Assembly (NCBI GenBank): GCA_950022295.1
Contig: OX465598.1
Location: 175,602,001 to 175,666,000, forward strand
Source of the DNA: Bromus sterilis
Lineage: Eukaryota > Streptophyta > Magnoliopsida > Poales > Poaceae
Direction of reading: 5' to 3'
Length of the DNA stretch: 64,000 nt
The position numbers and the translations under genes are program-made. Of the stretch, positions 1 through 12,340 are shown piece by piece. The first letter of the stretch is position 1. Each line of letters starts with the position of its first letter. The notes below the pieces were generated by a model. It was not told the DNA's origin. It ran no database searches and was given only the letters and a program-made list of their open reading frames with translations.

Positions 1-2328
1 CCTACCAGAACTCCGAACTACTGCGACTCATTGAACCGAGAAGGGGTGAGTTAGTAGGTTGAGCGGTGGTCCATGTGCCCAACATGTGGTAGTACTCTTC
101 GTCTTGGATCACCACACAAGAACTCGGGCTTAGGGCGGTGTTCAACGAGACGTGTACTCCTACACAGCCTCTCATCGTTCACCTTGTATTAGGGTAGATT
201 CACCAGCACATTTCCACCATCATCAACATGATTGCTACCATTCTGACTCACAAAAGAGTAACCTCATTGTAACTCTAAGCATGCAATAACCAGTAACAGT
301 TGCAGGGGCCACATGATATCAATCAACTCCTACATCTTCTAGGATTGTGGTTTGCTTACTACTATGACAAATGATAGGTCATGCAAAGTAATGGGTTCAT
401 CTATGCGGTAGAAACGTTATCATGGTAATCATCCTAAAAATTGCATAAGAGAGACTGAGAGGGAAATGGGATTTTGTCGACATGATCAATGGGGGTTTGC
501 TTTCCTTGCTGACGAGGTTCAGTATGGGGGTCTTCAACGAAGGGGGTGGCCTCCGGTTCTGGCTCCACTTCTATCGAGCAAACAAAGCAATCAAGGGATA
601 AATATAAATGCAATGCTCAAGCACATGATCAATATTGTAATTTGATGTTCATGGTCACAATGTGTTGGCAATTCCAATTAAAAGACGTGGAATGCAAAGT
701 CATTTGCAAATTCACTCAAAATTTGAATTTAAAACCACTCCATATGCACATTTTCTTCTTTTCACCCAATTTAGATTGGTCAAACATGAAAAACAAAGTA
801 ATATTCGGAATCCTTGCATTTTTCTGATAATTTTACATATATTATATGTTTAATTTGGAGTTAAAATGAATTAGTTATGATTTTCAAAAGTTTAAGCTAT
901 TTTCTGGATTTTTTTGAATTTCTTTTAATCTGTAAAAGGGTTTACTGCATCATGCTGGCATCAGCATGACGTGGGGGGGGTCTGACTGGTGGGTCCCGCT
1001 TGTAAGTGACACTGGTTAATTAATCAAGTGGATTGATTCAACAGGGGGGTTAGTGGCCTTAGGCCCATGTGTCAGTGTCACTAGGGTGATTAGGGGTGGG
1101 CGTTAGTGCTAACTAACCCGGCCACGTCGGCGGTTAGCTGCCAGTGGGATCCAGCGCGGCAGCACACGCATGGGATGTCCCATGGCGGCTCGGGGCGCCA
1201 TTTTCCAAACGGAGGGCACCTCTGTGCTCTTCATGCACGTGCGCTTCATGCCGAACACATCAGCGTCACCGGGAGGCGATGGGGCGACGGCGGCGAGCAA
1301 CGCGGCGGAGGCTGGAGCTCGGGTACGGGCGGCGCAACGCTACGGCTCACGGGGAGGATTGCGGGGAGAGAGGAACGAAGCAGCTTGTCATCCTGGATCT
1401 ATTGGAGGGAACGGCGGGGTCGTAGGGGCTCTGGGGGCGACGAATTCCGACGAGGTGCTCACGGCGGCCGGCGGCGAGTTGGTGAGGATTGCGGCTGCTT
1501 GGGGTCTTCCGGGATCTATTCCTTGCGCAAGGTGTCATAGTCGAGCATGGCTAGGCTTCTGGACACCTTGGGGCAGCTCGAGGAAGACGGTGGCCACGCT
1601 AGTGCGGCGGCGCGCTCCGACGCGAGCTTCGGGCGGCGAAAGAAATGAGAGGGGGAGAGAAGGGAGACGGCTCCCAGGGGGGAAAGTGAGCACGACGTCT
1701 CAAGGCGTCGTCGTGGCTCGTCTTGGAGGCTTGGGGGCACCTGGAGGGCTGGGAGCATCGCGGTGGCGTCGGTGGCTTTCCACCGAGCACCTTGGGGACG
1801 CGTGGACGAAGACGACAGGGGAAAAGGCTGCTGGGTTGGGCCTGGCTTGGTAAGTTGGGCCTCTTCTTTCTCTTCTCTGTTCTTTTTCTGTTTTTCTTTT
1901 CTTCTTTTCTGCATGTTTGTTTGGCCGGCTAATAAAACAGCTGGGCATTTTATAAAATGCTCTAAGTTTTTATATGGCCTAACAATATACTTAGCTAGCC
2001 ACTTATAAAGTTTGGACATTTTTAAAATTCAAATTATCTGAACTTTCATTCAAATAGGGGTTTAATTTAATTCCAAGCTCCTGTTTTGAATTTTTGAAAA
2101 ATCTATGAGCATGGGAATGCTACCACAGCACTTTATATGTGATCACACTCATTTATGTGAGTTTTCAAAAGTTAAACAAGAATTTTTGGAGCAACTTTAT
2201 TTCTGGCCATTTGAATTAAATTCAATTCGGGATTCTGCCTTCCCCATTTGAATTTCATTTGAAATTTTTTTAGCATGAATGCAATGTAGCTCTTGATCCT
2301 AGCACATACCTAATAGAGAGTTCTGACA
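1..2328 (-). repeat. 3' LTR of the gypsy element (partial)
   Basis: It aligns end to end with 7285-9614, apart from scattered substitutions and small indels. The right edge ends in TTCTGACA, so on the minus strand the LTR starts TGTCAGAA right after the polypurine tract. It contains a GC-rich block (about 1100-1850) between AT-rich stretches. The overlapping ORFs seen in that block differ between the two LTR copies and are not supported as genes. Confidence 0.92.
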
Positions 2329-2346
2329 ACTCGCCCCCACTCAAAA
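2329..2346 (-). promoter_or_regulatory. Polypurine tract (PPT)
   Basis: On the minus strand this reads as a purine-rich stretch, TTTTGAGTGGGGGCGAGT, directly before the LTR start TGTCAGAA. This is the expected plus-strand primer position for the 3' LTR and fixes the element's orientation. Confidence 0.8.
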
Positions 2347-2363
2347 GAATCTCGTCCCGAGAT

Positions 2364-5215
2364 TCAGAAGTCATCGGGAGGAAGGAGGGGTACTCGACAC
2401 TGAGACGGTCTTCTCTTTCCCACGTGGCTTCTTTCTCAGAGTGGTGTGACCATTGTACTTTTAGAAACTTGATCTTTTGACGGCGAGTGACATGCTCTGC
2501 GAATCAAGAATACGAACGGGGTATTCTCGATAAGAAAGGTCATCTTGGAGATCAAGCGTTTCATGGTCGACTTCGCGGATGGGGTCCTTGAAGCAACGCC
2601 TGAGTTGGGACACATGGAATATATCATGTACTCGGGAAAGGTGCGGGGGTAGTTCAAGTTGGTAGGCAACTTCTCCATGTTTAGCAAGAATGCGGAAAGG
2701 TCCAATGTAACGTGGGGCCAACTTGCCTTTGATACCGAATCGTTGGGTTCCCTTCAGAGGAGTAACCCGAAGGTAAGCCTTCTCATCCAGATTGTAGCTT
2801 TCTTTCCTATGATGACGATCATAGTAGATTTTTTTACGAGACTGGGCTGCTTTCAATTGATCACGAACAATGCGAACTTGCTCTTCTGCTTCCATTATCA
2901 TATCCGGTCCAAAGAATTGTCTTTCACTGGTTTCTGACCAGTTTAGGGGTGTTCGACATCTTCGTCCATAGAGGAGTTCAAAAGAAGCTATGTTCAGACT
3001 AGATTGGAAACTATTGTTATAAGCAAGTTCGGAGAATGGAAGAGACTTCTCCCAATTCTTTCCGAATGAGATAACACAAGCTTTGAGCATGTCTTTAAGA
3101 ATTTTGTAAACCCTTTCAACTTGACCGCTAGACTGAGGATGGAAAGCTGTACTAAAGGAGAGATGAGTTCCCATAGCATTCTGAAAGCTTCCCCAGAATC
3201 TAGAGGTGAAAAGGCTACCACAATCAGAATTGATTTCCAAAGGAACACCATGAAGAGACACAATTCTAGAGACATACAAGTCTGCTAACTGGCTCGCAGT
3301 TATGGACTCGCGAACGGAAAGGAAGTGAGCAACTTTGGAAAGTCGGTCAATGCCAAAGAATATGGCATCATTTCCCTTCTGGGTTTTTGGAAAGCCAGTG
3401 ATGAAGTCCATACTGACTCTGTCACATTTCCACTCGGGAATAGGCAAAGGTTGAAGAGTACCAGCAGGTCTTTGATGTTGTGCCTTAATGCGACGACAAA
3501 CATCACATTCAGCAATGAACTGAGCAATTTGTCGCTTCATCCTAGTCCACCAAAATCTCCGGCGTAGGTCTTGGTACATCTTTGTGCTACCAAGATGAAT
3601 CGAAAGGGGAGTATCATGAGCCTCCTTAAGAATTAGCCTGCTAAGATTATGTTTTCGTGGTACAACCAATCGAGTGCCAAAGAAAACGACACCTTGATCA
3701 TTTATTGAGAAACATTTAGCAACTCCGCTAGCAATGTTCTTCTTGATCTCTCGAATACCATTATCACGTTTCTGGGCGGCTATGATTTTATCCTCAAGGG
3801 TTGGTTTCGCCACCAAGGTAGAAATAAAGCCATGAGGAACAATCTCAAGATTGAGTTTTCGAAATTCCTCATGAAGAAGTGGTTGATACTGTTGTAACAT
3901 GAGGTTGTTACAATACGACTTACGACTTAGTGCATCAGCCATGACATTGGCTTTGCCTGGGGTGTAAGAAATTCCTAAGTCATAATCTTTTATCAACTCT
4001 ATCCAGCGTCTTTGCCTGAGATTAAGATCTGGATGGGTGAATATATATTTGAGGCTTTGGTGGTCGGAATAGATCTCACAACGATTACCAAGGAGGTAAT
4101 GTCGCCAAGTTGTCAGGGCATGAACTACGACAGCGAGTTCAAGATCATGGGTAGGATAGTTCTCTTCATGTGGACGCAACTGGCGTGAAACATAAGCTAC
4201 CACATGTCTATCTTGCATAAGTATGCATCCTAACCCTTGTCGTGAGGCGTCACAAAAGATCTCGAAATCCTTTTTGGTGTCTGGAGGCGTAAGTACGGGT
4301 GCAGAAGTCAATCTTATGTTCAACTCTCGAAAGCTTTCCTCGCACTTGGGAGTCCATTTGAATTTCTTATCTTTCTTGAGGAGTTCAGTTATAGGCTTTG
4401 CAACTTTGGAAAAGTTCTCGACGAAGCGGCGCCAGTAGCTTGCTAAGCCAAGAAAACTCCTAACCTTCTTAACCGATTCAGGTGAAGTCCAATCAAGGAC
4501 GGCCTGAACTCTCTCGGGATTCACAGCAATGCCTTTTGCAGAAATCACGTGGCCTAAGTAGGTCACTTCTGGTAGCCAAAATTTGCACTTGGAGAACTTA
4601 GCGTAAAGGCGGTGCTCTCGAAGTTTCATCAACACGACCTGAGATTTTCGGCATGTTCTTCTTCGTTCTTCGAGTAGATGAGAATGTCATCAAGATAAAC
4701 TACAACAAATTTATCCAAGTACTCCATGAAGATCGAATTCATCATGCGCGAGAAAGTGGCGGGGGCATTGGTTAAACCAAAGCACATGACGGTGTACTCG
4801 TAAAGACCATAACGAGTAGTGAAAGCCGTTTTGGGAATGTCCTCGTTCCTGATTTTGATTTGAGTATAGCCTAATCTCAAATCCATCTTGGAGAAGACAG
4901 AGGATCCAGCAAGTTGATCATAAAGATCATTGATCCTGGGCAGTGGGTACTTGTTCTTTAATGTCGCTAGATTTAGCGGGCGATAGTCTACGCACATCCT
5001 TTCTGTTCCATCTTTCTTTGTTACGAACAGAATGGGGCAACCCCATGGCGATGAGCTAGGGCGGATGAATCATTTTGCCAACAAAGCTTCAAGTTGGATT
5101 TTAAGCTCAGCTAACTCACGTGGGTCCATTTTGTATGGGCGTCTGGAAATTGGTGCGGTTCCTGGCATAAGATCCACTATGAACTCTACACATCTGTCGG
5201 GTGGCTAGGTTTAAG
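2364..5215 (-). pseudogene. pol: gypsy pol: RT, RNase H, integrase, chromodomain-like tail (broken)
   Basis: This is the retrotransposon polyprotein segment that would copy RNA to DNA and integrate it. From N- to C-terminus I see the RT palm with YLDD at 4686-4697, RT thumb/connection, RNase H (FCDAS and YSDHQSLK motifs), the integrase HHCC zinc motif with all four ligands, the D-D-E core with the three acidic residues present but a degraded SDxG loop, and a chromodomain-like tail with a QW...EKEATWE motif. Breaks: a TGA replaces an expected codon near 5068; a frameshift at about 4630-4640 separates RT palm and thumb; another frameshift near 2500 puts the chromodomain in a different register. 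The longest open stretch is 2461-4635 (724 codons). No gag or protease precedes it. Non-functional as it stands. Confidence 0.92.
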
Positions 5216-5857
5216 GAGTTGGATTACTGGATTGTTTTCTAGAGGATGACCATGGCTTACTAGGGGCTACAACAAATATGTTAGAGTAGCAAAGTACCCC
5301 AACACGATGGTCGGTGTGGTTATTCTGGCTAGAAGACACCTAAAGTGGGAGGAAGAACTGCAAATGCATCAATATAGGTTTCTAGAATAAAACCTACATC
5401 AAACAGTATGGAACTGTCGGGAATGCCACCTAACAAATCTTCTGGAGAGACATCTGAAATAGAGAGAAAGATTTTGCAAACGCATCAGATTATGAAGAAA
5501 TGTGGAATGACTCGGACAGCATAATGGCTGTAATTGCAAGAAAAGACAATTTCTTACAACATAGCAACAACACTTACATACGATGTAAGAAATCAGGAAG
5601 CACAACAACTCTAGCAAACCGAACACAAATTTCCTACGGCTACAAGGAAGCAAACAACGAGATGTGCTAATAAGACATAGATGAGCCTAGTCCTATCTTC
5701 CCGTAGAACAAGATGAGGGTGACTCAGAACTCAGAACGATGAGGGTAAGGAGAAAAAAGAAGCCTTACGTTGTTCCCTTATATACCCAGAGTGACTATAT
5801 AACTATAGAAGGCTAGACTCAACTTCGACCAAGGCCGATAATCCTATAGTCAGTCCT
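5216..5857 (-). other. Leader/remnant region where gag and protease should be
   Basis: Only about 640 bp separates the PBS from the start of RT, where related chromoviruses have about 1.5-2 kb of gag and protease. I find no zinc knuckle and no retropepsin motif. A short open stretch of about 45 codons on the minus strand (about 5330-5460) is unassigned. The element is therefore internally deleted or rearranged. Confidence 0.7.
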
Positions 5858-5869
5858 CCTCTGATACCA
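5858..5869 (-). promoter_or_regulatory. Primer binding site (tRNA-iMet type)
   Basis: On the minus strand it reads TGGTATCAGAGG, matching the usual plant initiator-methionine tRNA primer site. It starts four bases after the predicted end of the 5' LTR, the spacing seen for the gypsy element at 32773-45698. Confidence 0.88.
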
Positions 5870-5873
5870 AGTC

Positions 5874-8800
5874 TTTCGGGACCCGTGGTTAGCGTATGCA
5901 AGACCCGCTACAACACAATCATATGGAGAGCCGAGAGCCGTACCCACTTGTCTAAGCAGACAAGGCCAAGCACAGAACGTTCTCGGAAAGCATCGAACGT
6001 GAGGGGCATCCCATCCAGGCCGGATGATCAACTGAGATGGGTCCTCATCGTCCGCACATAAGTCTAAATGAGATGGGTGGTGAACTCCCATACTCATAGA
6101 CAAGTCGCCTCAACCATACTATCGATTGTATTATAACACTTACATAGACTTACTCCAGCCCGATCACTTAGTCGGGGTCTAGGGCGGGCTCGATCATACA
6201 ACAAAGTGTGCACGTGTCAGAGTCAAGAGCAATCGCATCGCGATGCCCCAAGATACGCACATCTAAGGGCCACTTGGTGTATAAAAGACCGCCAGCCAGA
6301 TCACAACTAAGGTCTCGAAAACCCATACTAATATTCGCATGTTATAATCATACACGCAGCACACATGTCTAGTATGAACAGCAGGTATCATTGCAATTCT
6401 CTTCAAAGTTTACAACTTTTTTTATAACTCTTACAGAGTGCACACAGAGATCACAAGTTTGTGATCCAACATTACATCAAACATGCAGAAGCAAAGTAGG
6501 TCTGAGTACAGACAATTTTAAAAAATGGCTTAGAGAAGCCTTATTTATAAACAAGCCCTTCCACGAGGGACCAGTCGTCTGACTGGGACTACACTAGCTT
6601 GGCTTCAGTCATCGAGCTCCAGGAAGAAGCCACCATCGGGGTTAGTGGGTTCATCTAAAACATAGAATAACAAAACGTGAGTACAAAGTCGTACTCAGCA
6701 AGACTTACGTAGGAACTATACTACTCATGCACATGTATCAAGGTAAAGGAAGGTGGGGTTCATAAGCAGAAGTGCCAGCTTTGACTTGGTTAGTCCTGAA
6801 ATACGAGTACCATACTTGAGGTAAGAAGCGTACACGAGTCCACTACATGTCTCCAACCAATTACACCACTATGGTGCCTTCCTCGACTTCCCCATGAGAA
6901 AGCCCGCCATAGCACTCATGCTTATTTTGGCAAGTTTTATAAGTATCCATTGAAGTTGTCTAATAATCAAGCACAGCTTTCCAAGTAGTCCCTTACCGTG
7001 GACACGGCTGTTCGAATAGTTTATTAACCCTCCAGGGGTGTACTGCTACACACATGAAACTATCAGTTACCGCCTTGGCCTCGACACCATTCAAGCGGGT
7101 GTCGGCGAGGATAATCTCCACAACTTTTACCTCACAGCCAACTCAAATCCAATGGAGACGCCTATCTGGGTTGGATTCCACATCGTGAACCCGGCCGGTT
7201 TACCGATGTGGTCCCAGAAGATGTGTGCACGGTCCCAAGCCGGGCTGAATAGCCGTTCTTCCACTTTGCAGACCGTGCCACAGACCTACCAGAACTCCGA
7301 ACTACTGCGACTCATTGAACCGAGAAGGGGTGAGTTTGTAGATTAAGCGGGGATCCATGTGCCCAACATGTGGTAGTACTCTTCGTCTTGGATCACCACA
7401 CAAGAACTCGGGCTTAGGGCGGTGTTCAACGAAACCTGTACTCCTACACAGCCTCTCATCGTTCACCTTGTATTAGGGTAGATTCACCAACACATTTCCA
7501 CCATCATCAACATGATGGCTACCATCCCGACTCACAAAAGAGTAACCTCATTGTAACTCTAAGCATGTAATAAGCAGTAACAGTTGCAGGGGCCACATGA
7601 TATCAATCAACTCCTACATCTGCTAGGATTGTGGTTTTGTTACTACTGTGAAAAATGATAGGTCATGCAAAGGAATGGGTTCATCTATGCGGTAGAAATG
7701 TTATCATGGTAATCATCCTAAACAATGCATAAGCGAGACTGAGAGGGAAGTGGGATTTTATCGACATGATCAATGGGGGTTTGCTTTCCTTGCTGACGAG
7801 GTTCAGTATGGGGGTCTTCAACGAAGGGGGTGGCCTCCGGTTCCGGCTCCACTTCTATCATGCAAACAAAGAAATCTAGGGATAAATATAAATGCAATGC
7901 TCAATCACATGATCAATATTGTAATTTGATGTTCATGGTCACAATGTGTTGGCAATTCCAATTAAAAGAAGTGGAATGCAAAGTCATTTGCAAATTCACT
8001 CCAAATTTGAATTTAAAAGAACTCCATATGCACATTTGCTTCTGTTCACCCAATTTAAATTGGTCAAACATGAAAACAAAGTCCATATTCAGAATCCTTG
8101 CATTTTTCTGATAATTTTACATATATTGTATGTTTAATTTGGAGTTAAAAATGAATTAGTTATGATTTTCCAAAGTTTAAGCTATTTTCTGGATTTTTCT
8201 AAATTTCTTTTAATCTGTAAAAGGGTTTACTGCGTCATGCTGGCATCAGCATGACGTGGGGGGGTCTGACTGGTGGGTCCCGCTTGTTAGTGACACTGGT
8301 TAATTAATCCAGTGGATTGATTCAACAGGAGGGTTAGTGGCCTTGGGCCCACGTGTCAGTGTCACTAGGGTGATTAGGGGTTGGGGTTAGTGCTAACTAA
8401 CCGAGGCACGCCGGCGGTTAGCCACTGGTTGGATCCAGCGCGGCAGCGCACGCATGGGATGGCGGCTCGGGGCGCCATTTGTCGAACGGAGGGCACCTCT
8501 GTGCTCTTCATGCACGTGCGCTTCACGCTGAACACATCAGCGTCACCGCGAGGCGATGGGGCGACGGCGGCTTGAAACGCGGAGGCGTCCGGAGCTCGGG
8601 TACGGGTGGCGCTACGCTACGGCTCACGGGGAGGATTGCGGGGAGAGGGGAACGAAGCAGCTTCTCACCCTGGATCTATTGGACGGAACGGCAGGGTCGT
8701 AGGGGCTCTGGAGGCGACGAATTCCGGCGAAGTGCTCACGGCGGCCGGCGGCGAGTTGGTGAGGATTGCGGCGGCTTGGGGTCTTCTGGGATCGATTGCT

Positions 8801-9614
8801 TGCGCAAGGTGTCATAGTCGACCATGGCTAGGCTTCTGGACACCTTGGGGAAGCTCGATGAAGACGGTGGCCACGCGGGTGTGGCGGCGCGCTCCGGCGC
8901 GAGCTTCGGGCGGCGAAAGAAGCAAGAGAGGGAGAGAAGGGAGACGGCTCCCAGGGGGTAAAGTGAGCACGACGTCTCAAGGCGTCGTCGTGGCTCGTCT
9001 TGGAGGCTCGGGGGGCACCTGGAGGGCTGGAAGGCATCGCGGTGGCGTCGGTGTCGTCAATGGCTTTCCACCGAGCACCTTGGGGGCGCGGGGAGGAAGA
9101 CGACAGGGGAAAAGGCTGCTGGTTTGGGCCTGGCTTGGTAAGTTGGGCCTCTTCTCTCTGTTCTCTGTTCTTTTTCTGTTTTTCTTTTATTCTTTTCGGC
9201 ATGTTTGTTTGGCCGGCTAAAAAATAGCTAGGCATTTTATAATATTCTCTAACTTTTTATATGGCCTCACAATATACTTAGCTAGCCACTTATAAAGTTT
9301 GGAAATTTTTAAAATTCAAATTATTTGAACTTTAATTCAAATAGGGGTTTAATTTAATTCCAAGCTCCTGTTTTGAATTTTTGAAAAATATATGAGCATG
9401 GGAATGCTATCACATCACTTTATATGTGATCACACTCATTTATGTGAGTTTTCAAAAGTCAAACAAGAATTTTTGGAGCAACTTTATTTCTGGCCATTTG
9501 AATTAAATTCAATTAGGGCTTCTGCCTTCCCCATTTGAATTTCATTTGATTTTTTTTAGCATGAATGCAATGTAGCTCTTGATCCTAGCACATACCTAAC
9601 AAAGGGTTCTGACA
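5874..9614 (-). repeat. 5' LTR of the gypsy element (3741 bp)
   Basis: In the element's sense it starts TGTCAGAA at 9614 and ends at 5874, where CGACA of the related solo LTR at 32728 is here CGAAA, so the terminal dinucleotide appears mutated. It is homologous, in reverse orientation, to the solo LTR 28930-32728. Architecture: AT-rich start, GC-rich block (about 8450-9130), then a long AT-rich part. A hairpin TGAGTAC-6 nt-GTACTCA lies at 6678-6697. No gene is supported inside it. Confidence 0.9.
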
Positions 9615-11372
9615 TATACCAACCATCTTCTAGTTTTCTAGGAATAGAAACCTCTAACTTAAGTTTCTCCTCCCTAGCTTTGATAAGAGCATTGGTAATA
9701 TGCTCGGTAAAGGAAATGTTAAGTGAACTAGTGTGGGGGTCTTTAGCCATTCTTTTCAGAAAAGTTATAACTTCAGAGAGGCTACAACTGTCAAAATCAA
9801 GATCACTAGCATTAATTAAAGTGGTGGTGATCTCATCTAAGCTCATTCTCTTGGTAGTCTGTAAATTCTTGGGACCTTCTTGTCCTAAAGTTGAGGTATT
9901 AGCATTACCATAATAGGTCCATTGGGACTAGGGATGTGTTGGGTGATAAAATTTTGAGATCCTCAACAACTTGTATAGTGGCAATAGTAGTGTGTGTAGG
10001 AAGGCTCTTAATCCTATCTTCCTCTTCCTTTACACTAGCCCGTCTATCCTTAAGTTTGGCTACCATTCTAATGTTCTCATTATTTGCACTTCAATAGAAT
10101 TCATGGGTGTAGCTTTTCTATCCTAAAGGGGAGAAGTTCTAATATTAAGCATCTTTACATCATGCGTTATGTTGTCTACCTTCAAAGAGAGACTATCTAA
10201 TTTTTCAAATTTATCTTCTCCACTCTTATTGAAGGTTTTTTGACATGTGATAAAGTCCTTAAGCATGCTCTCTAATTCAGAAGTGAATTTTGGTGCTAGG
10301 ATAAGTGTTGTTGTTCCCATAGTTGTTGGATGGGAACGGTCTAGGATTGTTTTTTTATAGAAAGACTGTAAGGGAACCCCCTACAGTTAATAGGTGCAAC
10401 AAACCCAAATTGCAAGTACGATGCCTTGAACTTGGGTGGGTGAGAAGGCATCAGCCCCTTCCCACCACTAGGCTATGCCTTAGTCTTCCGGTCTAGGATT
10501 GTTGCTACCAAAACTACTCCTATAAGCATTATTATTAAATTTGTTTCTAGAAATAAAATTAACATCCACTTGCTCTCTTTCTTGGCAACCAAAGAATTTA
10601 AAGGAAAATCATGAGGATCAATAGGAGCTTGCTTAGTAAGTAGATACATAATCAAGTCAACTTTTTCATTTAAAGAGGAGATCTCCTCAACAGAGTTTAC
10701 CTTCCTATCTGTTGGAGATCTTTAGGTGTGCCATTGAGAATTATTTTTCATCATCTCGTCCAATAGCTTGATGGCAGCACCAATGTAGTTGCATGAAGGT
10801 TCCTCCCGCGGCCGAGTCCAACAGATTCCGCGAGGTAAAGTTTAATCCTGCATAGAAAGTCTGGATAACCATCCAAGTACTCAAACCATGTGTAGGGCAA
10901 TTCTTAACAAGAGTTTTCATTCGTTCCCAAGCTTGGGCAACGTGTTCATTATCCAGTTGCCTAAAATTCATAATGTTAGTTATCAACTGGATAATCTTAG
11001 CTGGTGGGTAGTACTTACCAATAAAAAGCATCCTTGCACTTATCCCAAGAATCTATGCTATTCCTAGGCAAGGATTGAAGCCACTCCTTAGCTCTTCCTC
11101 TCAAGGAGAAAGAAAAAAAGCTTAAGTTTAACAATGTCACCATCTACTTCTTTGTACTTTTTCATATCACAAAGCTCAACAAAACTATTTAAGTGCAAAG
11201 AAACATCACCTCCAACACTAGAGAATTGTTCTTTCATAACAAGTTTCAGCAAAGCTGGTTTGATTTCATATGAAGGCGCTGAAGTGGCAGGTGGAGCAAT
11301 AGGAGTGTTAATAAAGTCATTGTTGTTGTGACTAGTGAAGTCACAAAACTTACTATTTTCAATGGAACCCAT
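9615..11372 (-). pseudogene. gag: Athila-like gag (fragmented)
   Basis: This encodes the structural capsid protein of the element. The start is taken at the ATG at 11372 (MGSIEN...), about 150 bp downstream of the PBS in the element's sense. Recognisable gag features are an N-terminal KPALLKLV segment, a capsid core with LDNEHVAQAWERMKTLVKNCPTHGL-type sequence broken over several frames (10741-11031), and a C-terminal part with IPRKLEDGWY-type sequence at 9615-9680. The frame changes several times. A SINE is inserted at 10352-10488, and the register continues if the insert and one TSD copy are ignored. The gene is truncated at 9615 by the neighbouring gypsy element. Non-functional. Confidence 0.75.
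10352..10488 (-). mobile_element. tRNA-derived SINE with 15-bp target-site duplication
   Basis: A 137-bp insert is bounded by perfect 15-bp direct repeats CGGTCTAGGATTGTT (10337-10351 and 10489-10503). On the minus strand its 5' part has a pol III A-box-like TAGCCTAGTGG and a B-box-like AGTTCAAGGC about 35 bases downstream, and it ends in a short A-rich tail. This is the layout of a tRNA-derived SINE. It interrupts an Athila-like gag whose frame resumes on the other side. The family is not identified. Confidence 0.85.
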
Positions 11373-11520
11373 AGTAACAGCGGCAAGCAAGAGCAAAGTA
11401 ACTAATTTTGTTGTGGTTTTTGGTATAAGACTCTAAAGTAAAAACTAGAAAGTAAACTAACAAGACTAAAAAGCAAAGGTAAAAGATAGTGTGCAACTCC
11501 CCTATCTTGAAGATTGGAGT

Positions 11521-11537
11521 CCCAGACAATGGCGCCA
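11521..11537 (-). promoter_or_regulatory. Primer binding site (GGCGCC type)
   Basis: The minus strand reads TGGCGCCATTGTCTGGG, the form typical of Athila/Sabrina-like elements (usually ascribed to tRNA-Asp). It lies 10 bases inside the predicted LTR end. Confidence 0.75.
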
Positions 11538-11547
11538 GAAATTTTCT

Positions 11548-12015
11548 TGATGGCTTCTCTCCCCTCATTGGTTACCCCAAGTGGAAGATTGAGATGTAGC
11601 TAGCAGTAAATTCCCCTCGGTGAAGATACCAAGGTTTATGTCTCTGGTAGACTCCGAATTCTTCAAGTAGGTGTCAATGGAGCCAGAGATTAAGTTTCCT
11701 AAAGGAGATGAGGTTGACGTGGACCTGCACGCAGAAACAAATAACTTTGCTCTTAACAAGTTCAGAGAGGTTGTCAATCTCTCTCGCCTTTTCGTTTACA
11801 AATGATCAAACACACAGTGGAAGTAGTGATGGTGATTGCAAATGAAAAGGAAATAAAGCGGTAAAGAGTTGAGGTGTAAAAAATGGTGGAAATATGGACC
11901 GGGGTCCCATGATGTTCACTAGTGATGTATCTCTCCCAAAAGACGATAAAACAGCTAAGCTGGGTGAAAAATTACAGTTGTGCAATTGACAGAATTATAA
12001 ACGCACACTTGTGCT
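11548..12015 (-). repeat. Partial 5' LTR of the Athila-like element
   Basis: The sequence is the reverse complement of the last part of the LTR at 13943-15533, including the CCACTTGGGGTAA tail and a TTTATAATTCTGTC segment. It ends (element sense) in CCATCA next to the PBS. Similarity stops near 12015, so the first two-thirds of the LTR is missing. Confidence 0.7.
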
Positions 12016-12340
12016 TTAATGTAGCACTTGTACTTCATAGAGAGTTTTCATATGATTCATGCATAACTATGTGGGGACCCTTACACTATAGAACATGTCT
12101 TCGTGACCAAGTAAGTTGGATGCATCCCCGCTAGTTCCATTGGAGATCTTTCATATACTCATTGATCATTTGTGCATCCGTTGCATGACATTCCCTACTC
12201 CTCACATCATATCTATCATTTGGCTTCTCTCGCCTATGATTGTCCTCATTCATGTGAGCCTTTCAAAATATTTTCCTTGTTTCCCCCATTATTTGTTCTC
12301 TTTGCCATCCTAAGTGCCAACTAATCTTGCTCGCACTCAT
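12016..12340. other. Unassigned repeat-derived stretch left of the solo LTR
   Basis: No convincing ORF. Because the solo LTR 12341-13516 is bounded by a TSD, this stretch and 13517-13942 were originally contiguous. Together they probably form the 3' internal tail of the plus-strand element that ends in the LTR 13943-15533. Confidence 0.4.

Larger units (their letters stand above)
1..9614 (-). mobile_element. Ty3/gypsy chromovirus with very long LTRs, gag-less, left end outside window
   Basis: Two collinear copies of a long terminal sequence (1-2328 and 5874-9614) flank about 3.5 kb of internal sequence on the minus strand. Internal order in the element's sense is LTR, initiator-Met-type PBS, leader, broken pol with a chromodomain-like tail, polypurine tract, LTR. 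Window base 1 corresponds to base 7285 of the right LTR, so about 1.4 kb of the left LTR lies outside the window. LTR divergence judged by eye over the first 250 bases is about 4%. The right flank is coding sequence of an Athila-like gag, so this is a younger insertion into that element. The expected TSD is TATAC (9615-9619), but the other copy is off-window. Domain order fits a Tekay/Del-type chromovirus. Confidence 0.88.
9615..12015 (-). mobile_element. Athila-like gypsy element, 5' part (gag, PBS, partial 5' LTR)
   Basis: Minus-strand order is partial 5' LTR (12015-11548), PBS (11537-11521), gag (11372-9615). The gag is cut at 9614 by the long-LTR gypsy insertion, so the pol part lies beyond the left window edge. 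The LTR is homologous in reverse orientation to the LTR at 13943-15533, but homology ends near 12015. Athila assignment rests on gag similarity remembered from Triticeae Sabrina/WHAM-type elements and on the GGCGCC-containing PBS. Confidence 0.7.

Noticed and set aside
8606..9220. 204-codon plus-strand ORF in the GC-rich LTR block (and counterpart 1170-1853)
   Set aside because: The reading frame differs between the two LTR copies, it is antisense to the element and has no domain; GC-rich composition explains the open frame.
10441..10490. Possible tRNA gene from A- and B-box motifs
   Set aside because: No tRNA cloverleaf or acceptor pairing is evident; the A-rich tail and 15-bp TSD identify a SINE.
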